64,000 bases of DNA from Haliotis asinina (taxonomy: Eukaryota; Mollusca; Gastropoda; Lepetellida; Haliotidae): positions 22,546,501 through 22,610,500 of the forward strand of contig NC_090295.1 in the NCBI RefSeq assembly GCF_037392515.1, given 5' to 3'. Positions 54,701 through 64,000 of the stretch are shown here, one piece after another; the stretch's first letter is position 1; the number at the start of each line of letters is the position of its first letter. The notes under the pieces were generated by a model that was not told the DNA's origin, searched no databases, and saw only the letters and a program-made list of their open reading frames with translations. Both the position numbers and the translations under genes were made by a program.

Positions 54701-57700
54701 CCTCAAGTTTGTTTAGGCTCAGGGAACAAAAACAAACAGACTGTAGATCAGCCTAGGTCCACCTTATGGCTAGTGAACAATTTATAGTGGCCACATCACC
54801 AGTAAAGTTAAGATTGCTATGGGAGAGGCAGTTTGAGTCCAAAGACAGGTTCCACACCTGTTTGAGAGCTGTGCATGCAGCTTAGGAACAAAACATTCAC
54901 AGCTCTAGAGGTTTATCCATAACACTTTTCACCTTTTCTCTTGCATAGCTCTTCCAGGCATGTAAAGATGACCCTGGCTCCCAGACTGAAACCTATAAGA
55001 GTCACTGGCCTCTTCCCCTGGAAACAGAATATTTAAAGATGAAACAATAAGTGTCATTCCTGTTATACCGGGCTTGCAATGAAGTTACGACAGGAAATTG
55101 GCCTCGGCTCAACATCACTCTCTAAGACTCCCTCCCTCTCAAAATGGTCTCCATGGTCTCAAACATGGTCTCTTTGGTCACAACTACTCTGCATCGGTTA
55201 CAAAGGGGTTTGAGAATGTTTCTGACAGTTGCAAGAGGTATGAAATGTGTTTGCAGTGAGATCACATAGGTCTCAATGCACAGTCAATTCAGTCTCACTG
55301 ATTGTTAAAGACTCCCTATTTGGTTGCATAAATGATCACAAAGTTTTAGGTGTTTTTCAGTTGCTAATTATTGCTTCTACTAATCCTGAACTTAATCGCA
55401 TACAATTGCAGTGACTGCCAATGCTCACGATGATGCTCACAAATCCATTCTCAATGCAGTAGCAAGTCGATCTCTAATGGTTCAAAGGCGGAAGCAACAA
55501 GGTCAAGTGACTCTATTGAGACCATATTCAGATCTAGGAGCCCATTCAGAGCAATACCATAATCAGGTCACAATATAACTGGGGAAGTGGGTGGACAGAC
55601 TCGCTGACTTGGTCGTCGGTTCACAAGTGCACAGATTGATGCTCATGCTGTTGATCACTGGATTGTCTGGTCCACACTTGATTATTTACAGACCACCGCC
55701 ATACAGCTGGAATATTGCTGAGTGTGGCATAAAACTAAACTCACTCACTCTGATATCAGTCACGATTAATTTTTGGTGTAACCACACATATCGATCAAAG
55801 GAATGATTCACCAAGGCCCTTTGTGAGTTCACAATTGTAGCGGGGATGTGGTTTGGTAAAAGCAGTTTTTGGATTGTATTGTGCCAAATTGTGTTATTTA
55901 ATTTCAAAGTTAGGGTCTCTTGCAATTATTTCATCATACATTCTGACCACTGATGAACATGCACATGAAATTGTTTAAGTATTTATTCAGAAATTGACAG
56001 TGTCAAACCTACAAAATTTATGCTTCCCTTCTGGTCAGAGGCTAATAAAACATGCTGAGGACAAGTACAAGTAATAGGTGATAGTGGTCCTCACTGGCTT
56101 GTAGCATGATTTGCAATGATTCTGAACAGTTCAAAACCATAATTTTGCAACAAACCAGAAATGAAAAAAAAATGGTTCAAGTATAAACTTTTAGGATTAC
56201 TGAGAGACAAATTAAAGTTCATTACCTGCTCCTTGGCTATGAGCAGATGAAGCAAGATGATAATTTGAAAAGTGATGGTTTGATATAGATTCTAATGTCA
56301 TTAAGAACGGATAAAACTGACATATTGATGCTCTGAGTCCATTACCTGCTCCCTTGCTAGGAGTACCTCTGCGAGCTGTTTCCCAGTTGAGTTAGCTCTC
56401 TGTACAGCTACACTCCAGGGGTTATCTATCACGCTGGCAGCAGACAACAGGGCAGTAGGCCAGGCTATAGCAGCCAGCAGACCTGGACATCGAAAATTAT
56501 ACTTGCACATGGATAACTCCATCCTCGATATCTCCAGGGTATATGTTCAGATAAGTCTCCACTGTACCCTGGACGCATTTACGGCTAAGTCTGATGAATT
56601 TATTACCTCCCATGGCTGGCTTTTTATCCAATCAAATGTCTATGCTGGGAATTGCACATATTTTTATAAAGTTTTCTATCACTTTGTATGTATGATTTAA
56701 AAAAATCTGAGTCACAACTGTGATTGCCATCTTTGTTGACCCTGCAAGGTCAGTTGCAATGGTGGCTTAGCTGTTTGGCTACTGTGAGAATGCGGAGCCA
56801 ACAAAGGGAGGTAATAAAGTCATTGGGCATCCAGGGTATAGTTTAGAGTAATCAGAACATATACCCTGGAGATATCGAGGATGGGGTGAACACTAATACA
56901 GTGTTAGATTTGGGTGAAATTTTGAGTGGGTCAAAATTGATGAAAATAATGTTTCTGGACCCCCTTCAATGTTAAATAGATGTAGCAGACGTAAAATAGA
57001 GGGGGTCCTCACTGAATTTGATGAGTCAAAACACTTCAAAACCCTCTTTTGAGCCAACACCGCTAATATCAATTTTTTTTCAGAATCTTGTGATTTAGGA
57101 GTGAGTGGGTGATGCTGAATGTTGTTTTATGTCCCAATCAGCCACAAGTCAGATACATCAGAGAGACCTCTAAATGATTGAAAACTGCTAATTGATAACA
57201 TGATCACAGGGTCATAGGGTCTGTGGGGATCAGCCACAAAAAGTAATTGTAGTACTTAATTAGCTGACTGAAACTGAAATTCTCTTACATAAACTTGCAA
57301 ATTTCCTAGTGCTATGATGACTAAGTGGAATGGGAATCAAATATCATCACCAACAAAAGGATAGGAGAGTCAAAAGGGACCTACTCTGTCCGTTTCAGAG
57401 AAGCCTCTTTAAGCTAATTGGTGGATTAAAAAACTAGATGAGTGCCAGTACCTGAGAGTATTGTATATTTCAGCGCTTCCTGAGTTGCCATGGTTACAGC
57501 ACCACTCAAGATATAATCAAAAGCCTTTCCCAGCTCAATGAGGTACTTTGATTCCCATTTCAAACAATACTGCTCTCGGGATTCTGCCAGTGATGTCCAG
57601 GGCTTCCGGAAATCTTGAAAACATATCAACATACCACAATCAGAGATGTAAACCTCAAAGTGTTGTAAATAGTAGTTTCAAGGATCAAAATTAGTAGACT

Positions 57701-60700
57701 GACCATAAAATTAGTAGTCAACTTAGGTTTTTGTCTACAAATCAGAATTTTTCTCCAAATTTCATGAGCACTCATACTGGCAGAGTTTGAGGATAAAATT
57801 CTAAGCGACTACGATAAAATCGTAGGTTTCACTTACGTAAATGCTATTTAAAAACTTCAATTATATGATTACTGCTATGAAAATGATGAATGAGTACATA
57901 ATGTTTTTGCAGAAAGAAACACATTACTTCTAGTAGCTTACTTCCCAGAAAAAACACACAATGACAGCTATATGATGTTGGAAGATTTATTGTTATCTAC
58001 ACAGGGTGCAACCTGTCACTTAATGTAACCTGCACCACCCATTGTTAACCTGTGCCAGAACAGGTTGTTGATAGCAAAATAGCTCCCTGATCTACTCCAA
58101 AAGACAAAGGCAGTGAGTTATCAAAAGATATCACAGAATGTCAGTCTGGAATATGTATGACAAATCATGATAATGAAGTGTGCGATTGAGTAAGTTCAGT
58201 TTTACGCCCGTATTCAGCAATATTCCGGCTATATGGTGGCAGTCTGTGAACGAGTCTGGACCAAACAATCCAATGACTATCAGCGTGAGCATTGATCTGC
58301 GCACCTGGGAACTGATGACATATGTACACCAAGTCAGTGACTCTGACCACCCAATCCCATTAGTCAAGTCTTACAACAAGCATGGATTACTGAAAATTAA
58401 GTCTAACCTGGACCTTCCAAGGTTTGATAACGAAGAATGTGGCTGTAAACATTAGTGACTGTATTTGTCAGTGTTGCACAACGCTCCATGTGCTCTGTAG
58501 TTTAAGATCAACATATTCACCTTGCATAGTGCTTGATAGCCAGCCGGTCACTGCCACTGTGATGTGCAGCTGTTTTATGACTGGTTCCATGTGCAGAGGT
58601 CCTCCAGGAATCAATGGTTCAAACTCAAACTCTTCAATGGCACCAACTCTTCTCTTCATCTTGTAGCCTGAAGGGAATTAAATAAAAATCAGCCTTGTTG
58701 TGGTAATTTGGTTATAACTTTCAATCAAAGTTGTTAAATTTTCAATGTTCTACAAGACTACAAAACAAAAACAGTACAACACAGACAAAACTGGTCCAAG
58801 AAGAATAGACAGATAACTGTGCAAGATCAAGTTTGTATTAATATGGAAATTCAAGATATTAGTGACAGTATAATAAAAATAATATTATGTGGCTGACGAG
58901 GCATGCTTTAGATTCATGTTATATGATAAAAGAAAAGATGGAAAATTTAAAATGTTGTGTCATGGACATGAATTCATGAAAAATGTAAATATGTACACAT
59001 CTTACTTATTCCCAGATATTAATCATTTTACTACTTGCGCAAACTAAACTAAGTTTACTGTCATCTACTTAAGTTCTTACTCAAATTTCAAACAGAGTTT
59101 GACAATTTGAAATCACTGAACTTTAAACTCATGATCAACTACATTTTTCAAAATAGAAAATGCCCAAAAGGTATATATTCACAAAACTCAAACTGTCTAC
59201 TATTTTCACTATTTTTGAGTTCAATATCAATTTCAGTACATTCTAGGAAATGTGTTTTCTCAAGTTCGAGTTTTTACAAGTTTTTATAAGTTTGTTTCGC
59301 GAAAACGGTCCATGGTCTTAAAAATAAGTGTTCTGAGTGAATGTTTACTTTTATCTCCTTTTATTACAATGAAACAGTGTATTTTTTCAGTAGGATTAAT
59401 AATTTAGTAAATAATTTAAATCCCCATAAAACGAGAATAAATGCAGATAAGGGAACAGATGCAGATGCTGATTGACCTAGTTACTTCAAGAGACAGAAAA
59501 AGGATGAATGTGGACCCATAATACCATGTTTCTCGAATGTCCAAAGGATACAAACTCTGCACAAGTCCACTTCTTTATTGCATTGGGTGTGATGCTTCCG
59601 TGCAGGTACTAACCCCATTACTGAACAAGTGATCCACACAACAGGAATTAGGCAACATGGTTGAGACTCCCGTGCCCTTAATGGTCAGATTTGTAGTATT
59701 CTATGGTCTGAGTCAATGGAGAAAAATTTCATGTGTGGGCCTTCTACAGCAAATTTGGCAGCTTACTATAGTGGCTAGGCACTGTTCTTTTTTTATGGGG
59801 TGTGTTGTTGTAGTGGCAGTGGTAGTATGTGGAGGAGGAGGAGGGAAGTGGGAGGAGGGGTCATTGATTTTGACCATGACATGCAGGGGAGTCACCTACT
59901 CCGTACATAAATTTCCAGACAGTCACTCATATTGTACATGTTTCTCCATAAAAATCATCATCACCCCCTAGCCACAAATTATGAATGGTCCCAAAGTGAA
60001 ACAAGTATCCATGAAATGAAAGATATTTTTAACAAATGGTGATGTATCTGCCATCAAAAGATACCAAGATTATCCAAAATCATTCAACCAACCAACAGGG
60101 TTACCTGTAATAACTACAGTCTTCAGTCTGAAAAGAATGTCTCCTGAACTAACCAGCTTTAGTGGCAGAGAAATTAGTAATGGTAATTGAGGACATCACA
60201 ATAATCTGGAAGGCATTGTGATGCAATTTCATTGTTGAGTTATCCCCATGCATAATCTCACATGAAAGCAAGGTTAGGATGATAAGATTAATAATCACAC
60301 AGCTTATATGACATAAGTAGACTCTTACAGATGTAAATACATCAAATCAGTGATTCAGTATTGTTGATATGATCAGTTTGATTGGTTTGTTATTAAAAGA
60401 TGTTTTCAGCAATATTCCAGGTATGTGGCAATGGTCTGAAAATAATCATGTCTGATACAGACAATACAGTGATCAACAGCATGAGCATCGATCTGCATAA
60501 ATGGGATACCACGACATGTGTCGACCATGTCAGCGAGCCCCACCAACAGATCCTGTTAGCCACTTGGTACGACAAGCATGGGTTGCTGAAGACTGATTCT
60601 AACCAGATCTTCATGGGTTGTTGACAAGATATACAACACAACATCTATATCAGAGTATTTGTTTAACGGTAGGTGTGAAAGCTATGTTTGTGTCAGTGTT

Positions 60701-63468
60701 ACCTGTAAGTCCAGCCCCTGCTACACCAAACAGGGAGCCAATGATGGCTACACCTGCTGTAGTCCCCAGAGCCGCTGCACCAGCTCCACCAATCAGGGCT
60801 CCAGCACCTGCTGCCACTAGGGGAGCCGCCAGACCTCCAGTCAGACCTGTGAATATCACATAACATTCTCTAAAAAGAGCAGTATCATCAATTTGTGTCA
60901 GTCAAACTTGTTGCCATGGAAACAACAAATGTATTTAATTCAGAATTCCAGAACTACCAAAAGGCACCAGTACACCACCAGACCTATCTATGTGTAGCAG
61001 TATTAACTGTGTCATGAACAAAGATGACAACACAGCTACGGGTGTGATTCGGTTTAATGATGACTATCCTCATCAGTTACACCCTGAAATACACACTAAC
61101 ATTTATAAGAACAACAAATATATCCAGAGCATGATAAACCATATAGCTTACATACGGCCACATTTGGTGAAGAAACATTGAATGGTTTTAAAGTTCTGTT
61201 CAGGGAACTGTCCGCCCTGCTACACCTAGCTCTCTCCCCACTTTTCACTCAACAAGAACGTACCCACCAAAAGGATTAACTTGAATATTGATATTTTAGC
61301 CCCAATGACTGACATTATGATGTACGATGGTCATCAGTCTAGCTACTGTACCAGACATACCGTTTTGATAGAGAGTCAAGTTTTGGCCTTGACTTATCTA
61401 CAGTCATCTGCTCTACTCCTTTGTGCAGGGCAACACACAAAATCGTGCATCATACACAACACAACAGTCAGGTCATGAAAAAAAGCTTTCGTGACACGGA
61501 ACAAATACACAGAATAACATCAGGATATAAAAACAAAAAAAATATGTTTTTGTTATAAGATTACCTCAATAATTGTAAGTGAGTATTGTTTTACAACACT
61601 TTTAAAAAATATTCCAGAAATATCATGATGGGAGACACTAGAAATGGGCTTCACACATTGTACCAGTGCGCCGAACTGAACCCAGTCTCCAGCATGACGA
61701 GCAAACACTATAATCACTAGGCTACCTCACAGTTTGTGTCTTTTACATGGTTATCATTTGGAGTACTGTCCCTGGATATTAGAATAAAAATTAAAAGAGT
61801 TATGAGTTTGGATTTGTTGTAAAAACTGCAAACTGTGACACATAATGGTGTATCTTCCAAGTGATCAGGTGAGGTCAGGATCTCATATAACACATGGACA
61901 ATGTTGACTATAACTCAGATATCACGTTTCTGAAGATTTAAACTGTATTGCACATGACACTAAAGAATGATTTGATTTATTTTATTACCTATACATTTGA
62001 AGCGATAGCACTGTTTCCAAATTGAAACAAGAAGAGAAAGTCATCAATATCCCCTGCAATAGTAAATACTCTTAATGAATATGTTTACTAGTTATGATTA
62101 TGTCAAATGTTTTGGTGTGTATATAGCAAAGTGGAAGGAGAGTATTGAAAGGTTTTTCAGTTTTCCTCTAGAAAGAAGCACCACTACCAAATTCAGTTGA
62201 AGCCAAATTTGTAGGCATGGAAGCACAAAACACATTTTATTCAGAAATCCAAAACTACCAAAAGGCATCAGTACACCATAAGATCTATCGTTGTGGCAAG
62301 TTTAGTGAAAAAATAGCGAACGGTTTTGAAGTTCTAGTCCAGAAAATACAGATGCATGCATGCATGAACGTACAGAGAGCATTTTAATGCCCACGCAAAA
62401 CGCGTTGCCTGGGATAATAAGAGTCATGTTCTCTTCAGAGGCACCACTTCAAATATAACAGTAGGTTTAGCTCTTAACTGAAGTCTAACAGGGCTGGTGA
62501 AGTACCCAACAGATGACCTTCAAATTAATTTCAAGTAATTTTGTGTTTGAAATTGTGCCAGTCTAAGTAAACTTAGTCTAAGTGTATTTCGTTACACTCC
62601 ACCGCTGAGTCTAACCAAACCTAGTAGAAGGTCGCATCAGGTAACCTTTGAGCGACCAATGACCGCCCAATAAAACGTGAGACGGTTAAATAGATTTAAC
62701 CAATCAGACAACGGCTACTATTTAGGGATCGGAGGGACTTTCAAAATATTCAGGTCACTGACATAGATCTCTTCACAAATAAAATCCGCCAAGAACACAA
62801 TTATTTGATCTGCAGTATATAGTCTTTGGGGTTTCTGTTGACATGGTTATCATTAGATAATATTTCCGCAAGATGACATCCTTGAATATTGCCCAAAACA
62901 CAATTTTCAGCGACTGTTTACTCACTGTTGTCATGGTTGTATGCCATGTGCATCACCCGGAAGCAAGCGTACACTAAATAGCGTTCGGAATCGTTCGGGT
63001 ACGAACTTTTTCGAGATAAAAAGTTCGAAAGGTACTGGTATGTAAAAACGTCCACTTTCGTGATTTGTTTAGCTGTGTTCTGATTGGTTAATCTCAAAGG
63101 TTACCTGACGCAACTTTCCATAACTCCATTAGACTCAGTAGTGGAGTGTAATGAAAAGTACTGAGTATGAGTTTACTTAGACTGGAAATTGTGTAGTGAA
63201 ATTTGGGGATTCTTTGGATAAGTAACGGTGAACACCTGGTTAGCTTCAATCACCTGTACATTTAAAGGAAAGAAACACTGAAAAATGCCTCTCATCACAT
63301 CATAATCTGAAAATGTTAACTGTTTAACAATTTTTCAACCACATTCTGAGAGAGAATATAATTTACATACCTATGATCGTTCCTCCTCCTATTGTTGCAA
63401 GACTGATGAGCGCTATCCTTTTAACTTTACTTTTTGTTGCAACTCTATTCTTTTCTTTGATCTCTTCT
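50220..63468 (-). CDS. TMCO4 orthologue (DUF726), 3' nine exons; 5' end outside window
   Basis: Minus-strand exons: 63468-63371, 60846-60703, 58667-58521, 57613-57452, 56482-56346, 55017-54933, 54248-54131, 53174-53057 and 50996-50220. All are GT-AG and join in frame into about 594 residues. Order: EEIKEKNRV then a hydrophobic, Gly/Ala-rich membrane region (IALISLATIGGGTIIG... to GVAGAGLTG), GYKMKRRVGAIEEF, LHITVAVTGWL, REQYCLKWESKYLIELG, MATQEALKYTILS, WPTALLSAASVIDNPW, and RPVTLIGFSLGARVIF with the alpha/beta-hydrolase nucleophile elbow GFSLG. Then come EDVILLGAPVSGD, IINGYCRGDWLLKFLYRT and NIDLSDVVNGHSDYMKQLD. These match my memory of vertebrate TMCO4 closely. The last exon adds about 230 Ser/Thr/Gln-rich, probably disordered residues. 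TMCO4 is a poorly characterised membrane protein with a hydrolase-like domain; an enzymatic activity is inferred from GxSxG only. Confidence 0.93.
51719..51836. repeat. (GA)n passing into (GTGA)n
   Basis: About 40 GA dinucleotides with minor breaks, then GTGAGTGA that merges with the tail of a SINE B copy. Lies in a TMCO4 intron. Confidence 0.95.
51806..51905 (-). repeat. SINE family B fragment
   Basis: GTGAGTGA run, then 'gggcttcacacattgtgtccatgtggggaactgaacccggatcttc'; the centre of the tail is missing. Confidence 0.85.
52630..52725 (-). repeat. SINE family B fragment
   Basis: 'gttctacactacttttagcaatatatcagcattatcatgg' and 'aggacaccagaaatgg'. Confidence 0.8.
52926..53013 (-). repeat. SINE family B head fragment
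   Basis: 'actgggaattgaatctgggtcttcagcatgactagtaaatgcc' and 'ccactagactacacca'. It ends 43 bp from the TMCO4 exon boundary at 53057. Confidence 0.75.
53744..53918 (+). repeat. SINE family B copy
   Basis: 'ggtggggtggcccagaggttaaag', 'ctgggttcaactcc' (B box), tail 'actggaatattgttaaaagtggcag', ACTC run. Confidence 0.9.
54515..54745. repeat. fragment related to the 6.7-8.2 kb repeat complex
   Basis: 'atggaagggagataactct', 'ttcaaacagttcaaaattaac', 'ggtaagatacac' and 'gttgatgtaccctc' occur in the same order as in both tandem copies at 6.9-7.7 kb. Confidence 0.75.
55581..55750 (+). repeat. SINE family A copy, head truncated
   Basis: 'gtggacagactcgctgacttgg' to 'agctggaatattgctgagtgtggcataaaac' and ACTC run. 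Confidence 0.92.
56519..56884. mobile_element. MITE 36 bp upstream of a TMCO4 exon
   Basis: Perfect 30-bp terminal inverted repeats starting CCATCCTCGATATCTCCAGG, with weaker pairing for another 25 bp. It is internally similar to the copy at 44996-45353. It lies in the intron before exon 56482-56346, where the branch site should be close. Confidence 0.88.
58184..58424 (-). repeat. SINE family A copy
   Basis: 'gattgagtaagttcagttttacgc' to 'gcatggattactgaa...cctggacctt'. In the TMCO4 intron next to exon 58521. Confidence 0.9.
60392..60614 (-). repeat. SINE family A copy, tail worn
   Basis: 'gatgttttcagcaatattccagg' to 'tacgacaagcatgggttgctgaag'. In a TMCO4 intron, ending about 90 bp from exon 60703. 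Confidence 0.9.
60895..61215. repeat. dispersed repeat, interrupted copy
   Basis: 'atttaattcagaattccagaactaccaaaaggcaccagtacacca' and, after about 150 bp of other sequence, 'ggtgaagaaacattgaatggttttaaagttctg' match 62192-62350, where the two parts lie closer together. Confidence 0.7.
61577..61731 (-). repeat. SINE family B copy
   Basis: 'gtgagtattgttttacaacacttttaaaaaatattccag' to 'cactaggctacctcaca'. Confidence 0.9.
62192..62350. repeat. dispersed repeat, second copy
   Basis: 'ttattcagaaatccaaaactaccaaaaggcatcagtacacca' and 'gcgaacggttttgaagttctagtcc'; see 60895-61215. Confidence 0.7.
62558..63185. mobile_element. non-autonomous DNA transposon with 8-bp target duplication (hAT-like)
   Basis: Terminal inverted repeats of about 100 bp begin CCAGTCTAAGTAAAC. 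The 8-bp direct repeat AAATTGTG flanks both ends (62550-62557 and 63186-63193). The 628-bp body codes for nothing recognisable. An 8-bp duplication is typical of the hAT superfamily but also of P and a few others, so the superfamily is not certain. It lies in the TMCO4 intron before exon 60846, about 185 bp past exon 63371. Confidence 0.9.
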
Positions 63469-64000
63469 CTGTAAAATCAAATAATGTACAATATAATGGA
63501 AAAAAAATCATACAGAGATGAAAATTAAACAAGATCATCTTCGAGTCCCAATAATGAAACACATGTCAAGAATTACCCCAAAATTGTGTGAAATTTTGCC
63601 AGCCAGATTATTACCATTTGCAACTTCATAGCAAAACTGGTCCCATCTCATAAAAATCAATTCCATTTAGATTATCAAGCCGTTTCTTCATTGCAAAGTT
63701 GCAAACAATTCCTTTTTCTAATCCTTACTAACTTCTTTTTGTCTGCGAATTATTTCAAACCTAACTGCTGTTCTATTTCTTATGTGAACAAGAAGAAATG
63801 GAGGTGGAGTTATTTCATGACCCAGAACACTTTTGGTTCTCAGGAACCCCTTTAACTAATTTCAAGTGTCCTAACAAGAATTCTACCATGGCTTCAGTAA
63901 ATACTGGATTGTGATTTGTTAATCAAAGTCATTCAGAGGTATATAATCACATTATATACCTCTGATTTTCCAACACGTTAAGAATTTGTTTAAAATCTGA

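Overview
The window looks like nuclear DNA of a gastropod mollusc, most likely an abalone (Haliotis). The reasons are AT-rich DNA with spliced genes, a dense load of two tRNA-headed SINE-like families of the kind I know from abalone sequences (shared tail ending in an ACTC run), Tc1/mariner remnants, and animal gene families that include a mollusc-style fibrinogen-related protein. All functional calls rest on reading motifs and splice sites by eye; no search was run.

Layout. 1-2263: 31 copies of a 73-bp satellite, open on the left. 4284-5830: decayed Tc1 transposon. 6042-12310, minus: complete five-exon gene for a secreted PAN/apple plus fibrinogen C-domain protein (321 aa). Between exons 5 and 4 lies a tangle of tandem and inverted repeats (6.7-8.2 kb) with a palindromic MITE. 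15.9-16.6 kb: LINE 3' end, minus. 18947-20061: internally rearranged Tc1 element. 20631-21719, plus: single-exon C2H2 zinc-finger gene.

26259-28630, minus, and 39227-42028, plus: two head-to-head paralogues of a PhyH-like Fe(II)/2-oxoglutarate dioxygenase. Each has an unsplit coding exon and one 5'-UTR intron. The plus-strand copy adds a C-terminal membrane anchor. Between them lies a three-exon gene (34169-35805, plus) for a hotdog-fold thioesterase-like protein (322 aa). An LTR-like fossil (31.6-32.6 kb) and a degenerate minisatellite (36.65-37.75 kb) fill the gaps. 50220-63468, minus: nine 3' exons of a TMCO4 (DUF726) orthologue, whose 5' end lies beyond the right edge.

How the genes may work together. 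The dioxygenase pair around a thioesterase-like gene is the only hint of a functional cluster. The families could act on fatty acyl or CoA-linked substrates, but that is inference. The other genes look unrelated. The most unusual structural observation is an intronic minisatellite at 9656-9972 whose units copy the 3' splice site of a fibrinogen-gene exon.
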